5,572 nucleotides of DNA, taken from Peptococcaceae bacterium (lineage in GTDB: Bacteria > Bacillota > Desulfotomaculia > Desulfotomaculales > UBA12532). The stretch covers positions 1 through 5,572 of the forward strand of contig DMDP01000169.1 of NCBI GenBank assembly GCA_003445475.1, given 5' to 3'. The notes below the pieces were generated by a model that had not been told where the DNA came from, searched no databases, and worked only from the letters and a program-made list of their open reading frames with translations. Position numbers and translations under genes: made by a program. Of the stretch, positions 1-5,572 are shown piece by piece (the first letter of the stretch is position 1; the number at the start of each line of letters is the position of its first letter).

Positions 1-244
1 TGCCGTGCCGCAAAATAAGACGGATGAGCCGCCGCGTCCGGCCCCAAAGGGGAAGGCGGCGGTTGAGCCGCACTACCGGAAAGGGGTACCGGCTGTCGTC
101 GTGGGCCAAATCCTGCGGCTCGCTAGTCGTCAGGACCGTGATTTTGTGGCCCCGCTCCGCGAGGGCGCCGGCGATGAGGGGGACGTAGGTCGCCGGGCCG
201 CCGATGTCCGGCGGGAAAATACCGGTAACGATGAGAATTTTCAT
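1..244 (-). CDS. GT4-type glycosyltransferase, N-terminal part only (runs off the window)
   Basis: The first 81 codons of a glycosyltransferase that would transfer a sugar from a nucleotide donor to a growing glycan at the cytoplasmic face of the membrane. Seen: the protein begins MKILIVTG and continues IFPPDIGGPATYV (about residues 9-21). This is the first beta-strand plus the glycine-rich loop (G15-G16) typical of the N-terminal acceptor-side Rossmann domain of GT-B, family GT4 enzymes. A hydrophobic helix and a second strand (HKITVLTTSE) follow. The C-terminal donor-binding domain lies outside the window, so sugar specificity cannot be judged. The ATG is chosen because the family's first strand starts directly after it. 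Its ribosome-binding site is weak (AAAGG only 3 bases upstream), while a better GGAGGT sits 20 bases upstream, too far to serve this start. It lies 92 bases downstream of the dehydrogenase, probably in the same operon. No stops or shifts are seen in the visible part. Confidence 0.85.
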   Translation of the reverse strand, partial: MKILIVTGIFPPDIGGPATYVPLIAGALAERGHKITVLTTSEPQDLAHDDSRYPFPVVRLNRRLPLWGRTRRLIRLILRHG

Positions 245-336
245 TAGCCTTTGGTTCGCAGAACACCTCCGCGCGTCACTCCGGAAAAGGTTTGGCACTG
301 TTTTAGGATATTTTACCACTACTTTAATCTCTGGTT
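245..336. other. Intergenic gap between dehydrogenase and GT4 gene
   Basis: A 92-base AT-richer spacer. I see no convincing hairpin terminator after the dehydrogenase stop and no well-spaced promoter. A TAAAAT hexamer on the minus strand has no -35 partner at 16-18 bases. Read-through from the dehydrogenase gene is the simplest way for the downstream glycosyltransferase to be transcribed. Confidence 0.4.
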
Positions 337-1635
337 CTACAAACCCCAATAAATGGCACCGGCGCTGGTGATGGCTTCCTTAGGCAGAACGCGGCGGACG
401 TCAACGAGGACGCCGGGACCGCCCGCGTTATTGAGCAGCCCGAGATATGCTGCGGCCTCTTTTTCGCGGAAAACCTTGTGGGGCACGGCCAAGATGACGG
501 CGTCGTAGCGCTCTCTGCCGGCGAAGGGATCGCTCACGGGCTCAAGCCCGAGGTGGCGGATTTTTTCCGGCTCCACCAGCGGGTCGTAAACGACCACCGC
601 GACCCCGTAGTTCGCTAGTTCCTGCACCAGGTCCACCACCCGGCTGTTGCGCACGTCCCGCACGTTTTCTTTGAAGGTGACTCCGAGGACAAGGGCCTTC
701 ACATTGAGCACGGCTTTGCCGCTGCGGATCAGGAGCTTAACCGTTTGCTGGGCCACGTAGAGCCCCATCTGGTCGTTGATCCGGCGGCCGGCTAAGATCA
801 CCTCGGGGTGGTAACCCGTTTCTTCGGCTTTGTAGGTGAGGTAGTACGGGTCCACCGGAATGCAGTGGCCGCCTACCAGTCCCGGTTCAAAAGGGAGGAA
901 GTTCCACTTGGTGCGGGCGGCGGACAGGACCTCGCGGGTATCGAGGCCGAGCCGGTGGAAGATAAGCGCCAGCTCATTCATCAGTGCTATGTTGAGGTCG
1001 CGCTGGATGTTTTCGATCACTTTAGCGGCCTCGGCGGCTTTGATGTTGGGTGCGCAGTAAACCCCCGCTTTGACCACCAGGCCGTAAAGCCACGCCACCT
1101 TTTCACGGGTCTCTTTGTCCTGAGCGGACACCACTTTAACGATTTTTTCGAGGGTGTGTTCCGGGTCGCCCGGATTGACGCGCTCCGGCGAGTAGGCGAT
1201 TTTGAAGTCTCTACCGGCCTTAAGCCCGGAGGCTTCCTCAAGGATGGGCAGGCAGATCTCTTCCGTTACGCCGGGGTAGACGGTGGACTCGTAAATAACG
1301 ATGGCTCCGGGTGAGAGATTTTGCCCGACCAGGCGGCTCGCCTCGACCAGATGGCGGAGGTCGGGCCGCTTGTGGGCGTCCACCGGCGTGGGCACAGCAA
1401 CGATGATAAACTGCGCTTTACGCAGGGCTGCTGGGTCAGCCGTAAAAGTAAGGTGGGGCGCCTGCAAGTCCGCCGGCGCCACCTCACCGTTTTCATCGAC
1501 GCCCCGCCGGAGGGCCTCAACCCGGCAGGGGTTGATATCGAAGCCGATGGCCCGGGTTACCTTGGCAAAAGCCGTAGCCAAAGCGAGTCCTACGTAGCCG
1601 AGGCCCACGATGGCGACGCACGGCATATCTTTCAT
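337..1635 (-). CDS. UDP-N-acetyl-D-hexosamine 6-dehydrogenase, TviB/WbpO type
   Basis: Oxidises C6 of a UDP-N-acetylhexosamine (GlcNAc or GalNAc) to the uronic acid using two NAD+, in the cytoplasm. Seen in the 432 residues: the NAD-binding loop GLGYVGL (11-17) with an acidic residue ending the second strand (D33); YESTVYPG (115-122); SPERVNPGD (149-157); the central helix with K205 and N209; and the catalytic cysteine C258 in GGHCIPVDPYYL. YKAEETGYHPEVILAGRRIND (268-288) follows, a run much closer to TviB/WbpO than to UDP-glucose dehydrogenases, which usually have GGSCFPKD. FKEN in the C-terminal UDP-binding domain is present. Length and motifs look complete. The first ATG is preferred over a second ATG three codons later because AAGGTGGA (1644-1651) lies 8 bases from it. 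That site sits inside the end of the epimerase gene, only 4 bases separate the two genes, and translational coupling is likely. Exact substrate (GlcNAc versus GalNAc) is inferred, not proven; WbpA-type is the alternative. Confidence 0.92.
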   Translation of the reverse strand: MKDMPCVAIVGLGYVGLALATAFAKVTRAIGFDINPCRVEALRRGVDENGEVAPADLQAPHLTFTADPAALRKAQFIIVAVPTPVDAHKRPDLRHLVEASRLVGQNLSPGAIVIYESTVYPGVTEEICLPILEEASGLKAGRDFKIAYSPERVNPGDPEHTLEKIVKVVSAQDKETREKVAWLYGLVVKAGVYCAPNIKAAEAAKVIENIQRDLNIALMNELALIFHRLGLDTREVLSAARTKWNFLPFEPGLVGGHCIPVDPYYLTYKAEETGYHPEVILAGRRINDQMGLYVAQQTVKLLIRSGKAVLNVKALVLGVTFKENVRDVRNSRVVDLVQELANYGVAVVVYDPLVEPEKIRHLGLEPVSDPFAGRERYDAVILAVPHKVFREKEAAAYLGLLNNAGGPGVLVDVRRVLPKEAITSAGAIYWGL

Positions 1636-1639
1636 AAGT

Positions 1640-2665
1640 TCAATCCACCTTCACTTCTTTGGCCCAGTCACGGTTTTCCTGATACCAGCGACAGGTTTTT
1701 TCTAGGCCCTCTTCAAAAGGCGTCTGCGGCTCCCAGCCGAGTAGGCGCCGCGCCTTCGTAACGTCCGCCCAGGTGGCGGGCACGTCGGCCGGGTGGCGGG
1801 GTTTAAATTCGAGACGGGCTTTTTGCCCCGTAAGTTTTTCAATAAGCTTGAGCGCGTCCATTAAAACTATCGGCCGGTCTGAGCCCAGGTTGATGATTTC
1901 GTAGCCGAGGGGTTTGAGCGCGGCAATTGTCCCCCGGACGATGTCGTCTACATAGGTGAAATCGCGCGACTGCTGCCCATCGCCGTAGATAATGAGGGGT
2001 TTTCCTTCGCTGATCCACTGAATGAAGCGAAAGAGGCTCATATCCGGCCGGCCAGCCGGACCGTAGACGGTGAAGTAGCGGAGTACCGTGACGTCGAGAC
2101 CGTAAAGGTAGTGGTAGGTGTAGCAGAGTGCCTCCGCCGCCTTTTTCGAGGCGGCGTAGGGGGAAAGGGGCCGGTTCGTATCGGCGTCCTCTCGGTAGGG
2201 CATGGGGTTTTCTTTACCGTAGAGGCTGGAGGTCGAGGCGAGGATGAACTTTTGCACCCCGAATTCGCGGCAGAGTTCTAAGAGGTTTAGGGTGCCGGTC
2301 ACGTTCGTTTCCACGTAAACCCACGGGTTGGCGACCGACTGGCGCACCCCGGCCCGCGCAGCGAGATTTATTACGGCAGCGAAGGGGGGCTTCCCCTGAC
2401 TTGTGGTTTCTTTCGCGGTGGCGAAAACCAGGTGGAGGCTTTGGCGGTCGCTGATGTCAATCCGGTAGAAGCTGAACCCTGGAAGAGCCTGAAGCTGCTT
2501 CAGCCGATACTCTTTGAGGTGGACATCGTAGGCGTCGTTGAGGTTATCCACTCCGACGACACAGTAGCCCTGTTCGAGCAGAAGTTCGCTCACCCGAGCA
2601 GCGATGAAACCGGCGCAGCCGGTGACGAGGATGGTACTGCCTTGTTGAGGGAGATTTTCGCTCAT
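1640..2665 (-). CDS. NAD-dependent nucleotide-sugar epimerase (UDP-glucuronate 4-epimerase-like)
   Basis: An extended short-chain dehydrogenase/reductase that inverts a hydroxyl of a UDP-sugar, most likely at C4, through a transient keto intermediate. Seen in the 341 residues: the NAD-binding loop TGCAGFIA (15-22) with D40 at the end of the second strand; DNLNDAYDVHLKEYRL (40-55), the signature stretch of UDP-glucuronate 4-epimerases (CapI/LspL group); LAARAGVRQSVANP (101-114); the S/T active-site region STSSLYG (144-150); catalytic Y170 and K174 in YAASKK; and YFTVYGPAGRPDM, again as in that group. It starts with ATG preceded by AAGGGGGG (2671-2678) at 5 bases, a strong ribosome-binding site. 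It is the first gene after the putative sigma-H promoter and is immediately followed by the dehydrogenase. Because that partner is of TviB/WbpO type, the true substrate may be UDP-N-acetylhexosaminuronate (a TviC-like role) rather than UDP-glucuronate. Family assignment is firm; substrate is inference. Confidence 0.9.
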   Translation of the reverse strand: MSENLPQQGSTILVTGCAGFIAARVSELLLEQGYCVVGVDNLNDAYDVHLKEYRLKQLQALPGFSFYRIDISDRQSLHLVFATAKETTSQGKPPFAAVINLAARAGVRQSVANPWVYVETNVTGTLNLLELCREFGVQKFILASTSSLYGKENPMPYREDADTNRPLSPYAASKKAAEALCYTYHYLYGLDVTVLRYFTVYGPAGRPDMSLFRFIQWISEGKPLIIYGDGQQSRDFTYVDDIVRGTIAALKPLGYEIINLGSDRPIVLMDALKLIEKLTGQKARLEFKPRHPADVPATWADVTKARRLLGWEPQTPFEEGLEKTCRWYQENRDWAKEVKVD

Positions 2666-2720
2666 TCCGGCCCCCCTTATTCTTGGTGCAAGATTAGGTC
2701 GGATAATGTGGTGCTACAAA

Positions 2721-2748
2721 ATTCGCCGTCAGAAAGGGTTTGTCCTGC
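2721..2748 (-). promoter_or_regulatory. Putative sigma-H (Spo0H)-type promoter for the epimerase-dehydrogenase genes
   Basis: On the minus strand GCAGGACAA (2748-2740) is followed after 12 bases by GGCGAAT (2727-2721). The Bacillus sigma-H consensus is RnAGGAwWW, 11-12 bases, RnnGAAT. The match is complete except for one W position (C instead of A/T). Transcription would start near 2713, giving a leader of about 48 bases before the epimerase ATG at 2665. A weak sigma-A alternative (CTGACG, 18 bases, CATTAT ending near 2703) overlaps it. Function is inferred from sequence only. Confidence 0.5.
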
Positions 2749-2780
2749 TGAAAACCTTTGCTTTTTAGGGTTTGCTCCAC

Positions 2781-3649
2781 TCACGTTTGATTACCGTCTC
2801 TAGGAAAAGAAATGCGCTGGCCTTTTCGGAGGCCCGTATTCACGACCGCAGGTGATAAACGCCGAACAAACAAACACTTAGTTCTCTGGACGGGTAGGTC
2901 AGTTCCCAACTTGCGCCAGCACACATTATCCCGTCCCTCCGTCCCGTAAGCCCAAGGGTCGTGGCCGGCGATACGCAGCGTCGCCCCGGACACCTTTCGG
3001 AGGATCATCGGCATCGCCCGAATCAGGAGATCGAACCCCTTCACAGGATCCAGACGCCCCACAGTCTCGATGAGGGGTCCCTCGCCCAGACTCCAGGCCG
3101 AGCGCAGATCCTGGGAAGGTGTCTCATGAACCGTTCCGGCTCGATGCCGTAATGGATCACTTGCGCTCTGTCTGCAGGGTGCCCGCAATCATGCACGAGC
3201 CAAGCCTTCCCTGCCTCCGAGATGGTAATGACTCGGTCGGCCCGGTACCAGACGAGGTGGAACAGCGGGAACGCCCGGTGGCCAGACGAATGTGCAGTGT
3301 AAATGCCGTGAACGGAACAGATTCATAGGACGGACGGTATCAGCCAGCCACTGAAGAACCCGGCCACGTCCGCTTGGGGAAGGTGGGTGTGAAATAGATC
3401 GGGGCGCTCGGATTTAACCAACCTCGCGGCGTACAAGAGATGGCGTCCGTTAAACACGCGCTTGCTCCCCAAAGGCACCATCCGGATGCCCTCCCCCTCG
3501 AAGTCCGGTCGGAGGGACCGGCTCCCCCGCCCCTCCTTTAGGTAGGCCACCGCCTCCGCCCCTGCCCGCTTCAGGTGCCGGTAGAACGTCAGGATGTGCA
3601 GCTCAGCCTTGCCAGAGGAGAGGGTGTTGATGAGGTAGAGGACTTCCAT
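2781..3649 (-). pseudogene. Broken GT4 glycosyltransferase (nonsense codon, frameshift, missing C-terminus)
   Basis: Originally a cytoplasmic GT-B fold enzyme of the same broad kind as its neighbours. It starts with ATG at 3649 after GGAGGG (3659-3664) at 9 bases, 6 bases beyond the membrane-protein gene. The first 108 codons give a normal N-terminal domain (MEVLYLINTLSSGKAELH, then FHTHLPQADVAGFF), although a lysine stands where a second glycine is usual (GKAE versus GGAE). A TGA at 3325-3323 interrupts this frame. The same frame continues beyond it with family-like sequence (ICSVHGIYTAHS, then ADRVITISEAG, then QVIHYGIEPERF). Near 3128 one base is missing, and homology resumes in another frame (HETPSQDLRSAW, then VGRLDPVKGFDLLIRAM, then RIAGHDPWAYGT). 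Recognisable sequence ends near 2941; the frame then runs to a stop at 2781 with no family features, so roughly the last 140 residues, including the usual E-rich donor-binding region, are absent. Sequencing error could explain the stop and the shift but not the missing end. Confidence 0.85.
2801..2834 (-). terminator. Weak hairpin resembling a terminator after the broken glycosyltransferase
   Basis: On the minus strand GGCCT (2834-2830) and AGGCC (2823-2819) form a 5-base-pair stem with a 6-base loop. A pyrimidine-rich tract with TTTCTTTTCCT (2812-2802) follows 6 bases later. The stem is short and the T tract is displaced, so this is a poor match to an intrinsic terminator. Its position between the damaged glycosyltransferase and the promoter of the next genes is what makes it worth noting. 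Confidence 0.2.
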
Positions 3650-3655
3650 GACTGT

Positions 3656-5038
3656 CTACCCTCCAAGCCGCAGCGCAATCCACAAACCTGTGAACCCCGC
3701 AGCCCCAAGGACCCAAAGCCAAATAACCCACTGAAAACAGCGCAGGATATCTCGTTCAACCCCCCCTGCTGCAAGGCTGGCCAGCAGCCCCGCTGCTACC
3801 ATCCTGTGACGGTACGGATCACCACCCACAACAATCCCCATCGTCGCGATAATTAAGACTCCAACCGTCATGACCGCACACGCAACCGCAGCGCCCTTCC
3901 GCCGGTAAGCCAAGAAAGCGATGACCGCCAACGGAAAGAGGACGTACCATACCAGCATATTCAGCGCTTCCACCTGTGTACCGATTCCGTAATCCATGAA
4001 GAACCGCAATGGACTAGGAAAAAAAAGTCCCCGCAAAAATAGCACAGCCAGATTCCTTCCGGAAAGAGGATCTTCTACGTCTACAAACCGCGTGACAGTG
4101 GCCTCAGACCCGGAAAACCTCGTGATAAAGTACTCTTCCTGAGTTGTGCGGCTCCAGACCATTTGTTGTATTTGATCCAGGAGAGGAGGGACAACAAGTA
4201 CGCCACCCAACACAGCTAGCCCAGCAACCTTCATAAAAGAAGAGAATCGCAGCCGCATGGTCAAGGTGTAATAACCGAATACTCCCATAATCCCTACCAT
4301 GGCCCAGGGTGCGCCGCGAAGCCAATACAAGACCCAAACACACAACCCAGAGCCTGCAAATCGCCACAAATAGCTCTTCTTTGGATTGAGGAGAATCCAT
4401 ACAATAAGCACGAGACAAAAGCCGGTCGCGATTTCCTTCAGGTTAACCGCTGAGAAGATGATAAAAGGCGGGAAAAGACCTGTGATCAGTAATGCCCGCC
4501 ATCCGGCCTTTCGGTTCCCGAACAGCCAACGCGCGATGTCAAAGGCAAAATACGGCAGCAATGAACCAAGAAAAACGTTGACCACCTTTGGCAAAAGAAT
4601 GTTGGCTCCGAAGATCGAATAGAGCACGTTCCCAAGGTGATAGTAGGCTCTTCCAGCAGCGAAAGAACCGATTCCGTATACCTGATACACCGCAGCGTGG
4701 TGAAAGACACGCTCATCATCGTACTGGAAAATTGCAGACAGAAGAATGGCTACTATGATGCGCACAGCGAACAGAAGCGAATACCATGCAGCGGCTTTCG
4801 GGATAGGAAAACGGAGCACCAATGCGGTACCTGCTAACCATAAGACCAGCATAAGTGGGGCGGCGCAAACGACGTCCCGGCCTGACACTGGCACCAAGCG
4901 ATCGAGGTCAACAAGAGATGCGACATGAAGGGCGATGCGGGCTGTCATATAACCCACGATAAGGACGGCAAGGAAGACTATTGCCACTCTCCCAGCATGC
5001 TGGCGTCTCCACGTTGCCTCAACAGACTGCATCGACAC
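3656..5038 (-). CDS. Polytopic membrane protein, candidate GT-C glycosyltransferase or polysaccharide polymerase/ligase
   Basis: A 460-residue integral membrane protein with about ten hydrophobic segments, for example near residues 18-39, 56-76, 84-104, 183-200, 203-217, 271-286, 362-378, 384-405 and 436-456. After the third segment comes a loop with YDDERVFHHAA (D107, D108, E109), then a Y/G-rich stretch and LPKVVNVFLGSLLPY. Acidic residues at the start of the first large outer loop are typical of GT-C enzymes that use polyprenyl-phosphate sugars (GT39/ArnT-like). YWLRGAPW (238-245) and DPYRHRM (407-413) are other likely conserved spots. I do not recognise a named family with certainty; an O-antigen polymerase or ligase is the main alternative. 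The open frame begins at GTG 5038; an in-frame ATG at 5032 is equally plausible, and neither has a strong well-spaced ribosome-binding site. It sits between two damaged glycosyltransferase genes (17 and 6 bases away), so one transcription unit is likely. Base composition is visibly less GC-rich than in the dehydrogenase gene. Confidence 0.75.
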   Translation of the reverse strand: MSMQSVEATWRRQHAGRVAIVFLAVLIVGYMTARIALHVASLVDLDRLVPVSGRDVVCAAPLMLVLWLAGTALVLRFPIPKAAAWYSLLFAVRIIVAILLSAIFQYDDERVFHHAAVYQVYGIGSFAAGRAYYHLGNVLYSIFGANILLPKVVNVFLGSLLPYFAFDIARWLFGNRKAGWRALLITGLFPPFIIFSAVNLKEIATGFCLVLIVWILLNPKKSYLWRFAGSGLCVWVLYWLRGAPWAMVGIMGVFGYYTLTMRLRFSSFMKVAGLAVLGGVLVVPPLLDQIQQMVWSRTTQEEYFITRFSGSEATVTRFVDVEDPLSGRNLAVLFLRGLFFPSPLRFFMDYGIGTQVEALNMLVWYVLFPLAVIAFLAYRRKGAAVACAVMTVGVLIIATMGIVVGGDPYRHRMVAAGLLASLAAGGVERDILRCFQWVIWLWVLGAAGFTGLWIALRLGG

Positions 5039-5055
5039 CTCACCGCCAATATTGT

Positions 5056-5572
5056 TTATCGCAGACGGGTTAGAATGGAGGCCGCCTGGTTCTCCAACGT
5101 ATACGCCTGGGCGTCTTCCCGTGCGCGAGCAGCCGAAGAACAGGCCACCTCAGGCTCTTTCAGCAGATAGGAAACTGCCTCGGCTATCACCTTGGGGTTC
5201 CCCGGCTCCACCAGCCACGCGTTCTCCCCTGCCGCAACACTTCCCGGAGGGACGGCAAATTCGTGGTCACTATCGGGACACCGGTTGCCATGTATGCAAA
5301 AAGCTTCAAAGGCATTTCTCCAACCCACGTTACATACAGCGGGCTTAAAGGCAGAACTAGGATATCGGAAGCTCGCAACCACAGTGGCACCTTCGTGTTA
5401 GGCACCCGATCGACGAATCGTATTCGGCCCTCAGGGACACCGGCTCGGCTGGCGATCTCTAAAATAAATCGGCACCGCCTCTATCCGCCCCCCCATGCAG
5501 AGCAAGGAGGGTCCTTTGCTGTTGAAGGAGGGCAGGAACGCTATAGCCTTCACTAACTCAAGGATGCCCTTT
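5056..5572 (-). pseudogene. GT4 glycosyltransferase C-terminal part, broken by two frameshifts (5' end outside window)
   Basis: The donor-sugar-binding half of a GT4 glycosyltransferase, entering at the window edge. Three frames must be joined. Frame one from 5571 gives KGILELVKAIAFLP, then [15 protein letters not shown]. Near 5460 homology moves to a second frame: [20 protein letters not shown], then [16 protein letters not shown], then [19 protein letters not shown] and [11 protein letters not shown]. At a run of four C on the plus strand (5226-5229) it moves again: [19 protein letters not shown], then a helical C-terminus ending ILTRLR and TAA at 5058-5056. One extra G in that run would restore the frame. 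In FAYMATG an alanine replaces the glutamate (second E of the E-X7-E motif, often FEYMA) that contacts the donor nucleotide. The membrane-protein start follows 17 bases later. Real decay or uncorrected sequence errors are both possible; the alanine favours decay. Confidence 0.82.

Larger units (their letters stand above)
2701..2932. repeat. Imperfect inverted repeat bounding a 232-base non-coding segment
   Basis: GGATAATGTGGTGCT on the plus strand at 2701-2715 is matched by GGATAATGTGTGCT read on the minus strand from 2932 to 2919. Ten bases are identical in a row, then one gap, then four more identical. The arms point inward, like terminal inverted repeats. No target-site duplication is obvious outside them and no transposase is encoded inside. 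The right arm lies at the point where recognisable glycosyltransferase sequence stops (about 2941). It may be a small non-autonomous element or insertion-sequence remnant; a chance match cannot be excluded. Confidence 0.35.

Noticed and set aside
5..247. An 80-codon plus-strand open frame at the window start
   Set aside because: The opposite strand gives a clear GT4 N-terminus starting MKILIVTG over the same bases.
808..1314. A 168-codon open frame on the plus strand inside the dehydrogenase gene
   Set aside because: It is antisense to a gene with all family motifs, shows no recognisable domain, and is expected by chance in GC-rich coding DNA.
1321..1761. A 146-codon plus-strand open frame across the dehydrogenase/epimerase boundary
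   Set aside because: It overlaps two well-supported minus-strand genes and its translation is low-complexity, R/P/S-rich shadow sequence.
2733..2760. Imperfect hairpin AAAGGGTTT / AAAACCTTT as an operator or terminator
   Set aside because: It has one mismatch, overlaps the -35 element of the putative promoter, lacks a T tract, and 8 pairs in AT-rich DNA is weak evidence.
2735..2778. Short direct repeats AGGGTTTGTCC and AGGGTTTGCTCC
   Set aside because: Only two copies, about 32 bases apart and imperfect; no array, and no link to a known element.
2432..2803. A 123-codon plus-strand open frame entering the junction region
   Set aside because: Most of it is antisense to the epimerase; the remainder crosses the repeat and promoter without protein-like features.
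3323..3325. TGA as selenocysteine or a reassigned tryptophan codon
   Set aside because: The epimerase in this window ends normally at TGA, no selenocysteine hairpin is seen, and the same gene has a frameshift and a missing end, so simple inactivation is sufficient.

Overview
The window reads as part of a surface-polysaccharide (capsule, exopolysaccharide or O-antigen-like) gene cluster from a bacterium. Every gene I can support lies on the minus strand, so transcription runs from high to low coordinates. A good match to a sigma-H (Spo0H) promoter ahead of the epimerase, strong GGAGG/AAGGGGGG ribosome-binding sites and mixed ATG/GTG starts suggest a Gram-positive, possibly spore-forming Firmicute (Clostridia or a moderately GC-rich thermophilic relative). 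This taxonomic guess rests on style and is not proven.

In transcription order: (1) 5572-5056, the C-terminal half of a GT4-type glycosyltransferase, entering from outside the window and broken by two frameshifts. (2) 5038-3656, an intact 460-residue polytopic membrane protein with an acidic D-D-E motif in its first large loop, best guessed as a GT-C-fold sugar transferase or a polysaccharide polymerase/ligase. (3) 3649 to about 2941 (open frame to 2781), a second GT4 glycosyltransferase that starts well but carries an in-frame TGA and a 1-base frameshift and loses its C-terminal third. (4) 2940-2666, a non-coding junction holding an imperfect inverted repeat (2701-2715 / 2919-2932) and the sigma-H-like promoter. 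(5) 2665-1640, an intact NAD-dependent nucleotide-sugar epimerase resembling UDP-glucuronate 4-epimerases. (6) 1635-337, an intact UDP-N-acetylhexosamine 6-dehydrogenase of the TviB/WbpO type. (7) 244-1, the first 81 codons of a third GT4 glycosyltransferase, intact as far as visible, running off the window.

The intact enzymes (epimerase plus dehydrogenase) would supply an activated N-acetylhexosaminuronic acid. The glycosyltransferases and the membrane protein would assemble it, with other sugars, into a lipid-linked or surface glycan. The upstream half (positions above about 2940) looks like a decaying or poorly sequenced module of visibly lower GC. The downstream half has its own apparent promoter and intact genes. 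The junction near 2700-2940 therefore looks like a boundary between two cluster modules. I saw no CRISPR array, tRNA, rRNA, transposase gene or phage gene. I do not see convincing evidence of a wholly new system. The most interesting items are the damaged glycosyltransferases, the inverted-repeat junction carrying a promoter, and the uncharacterised membrane protein.
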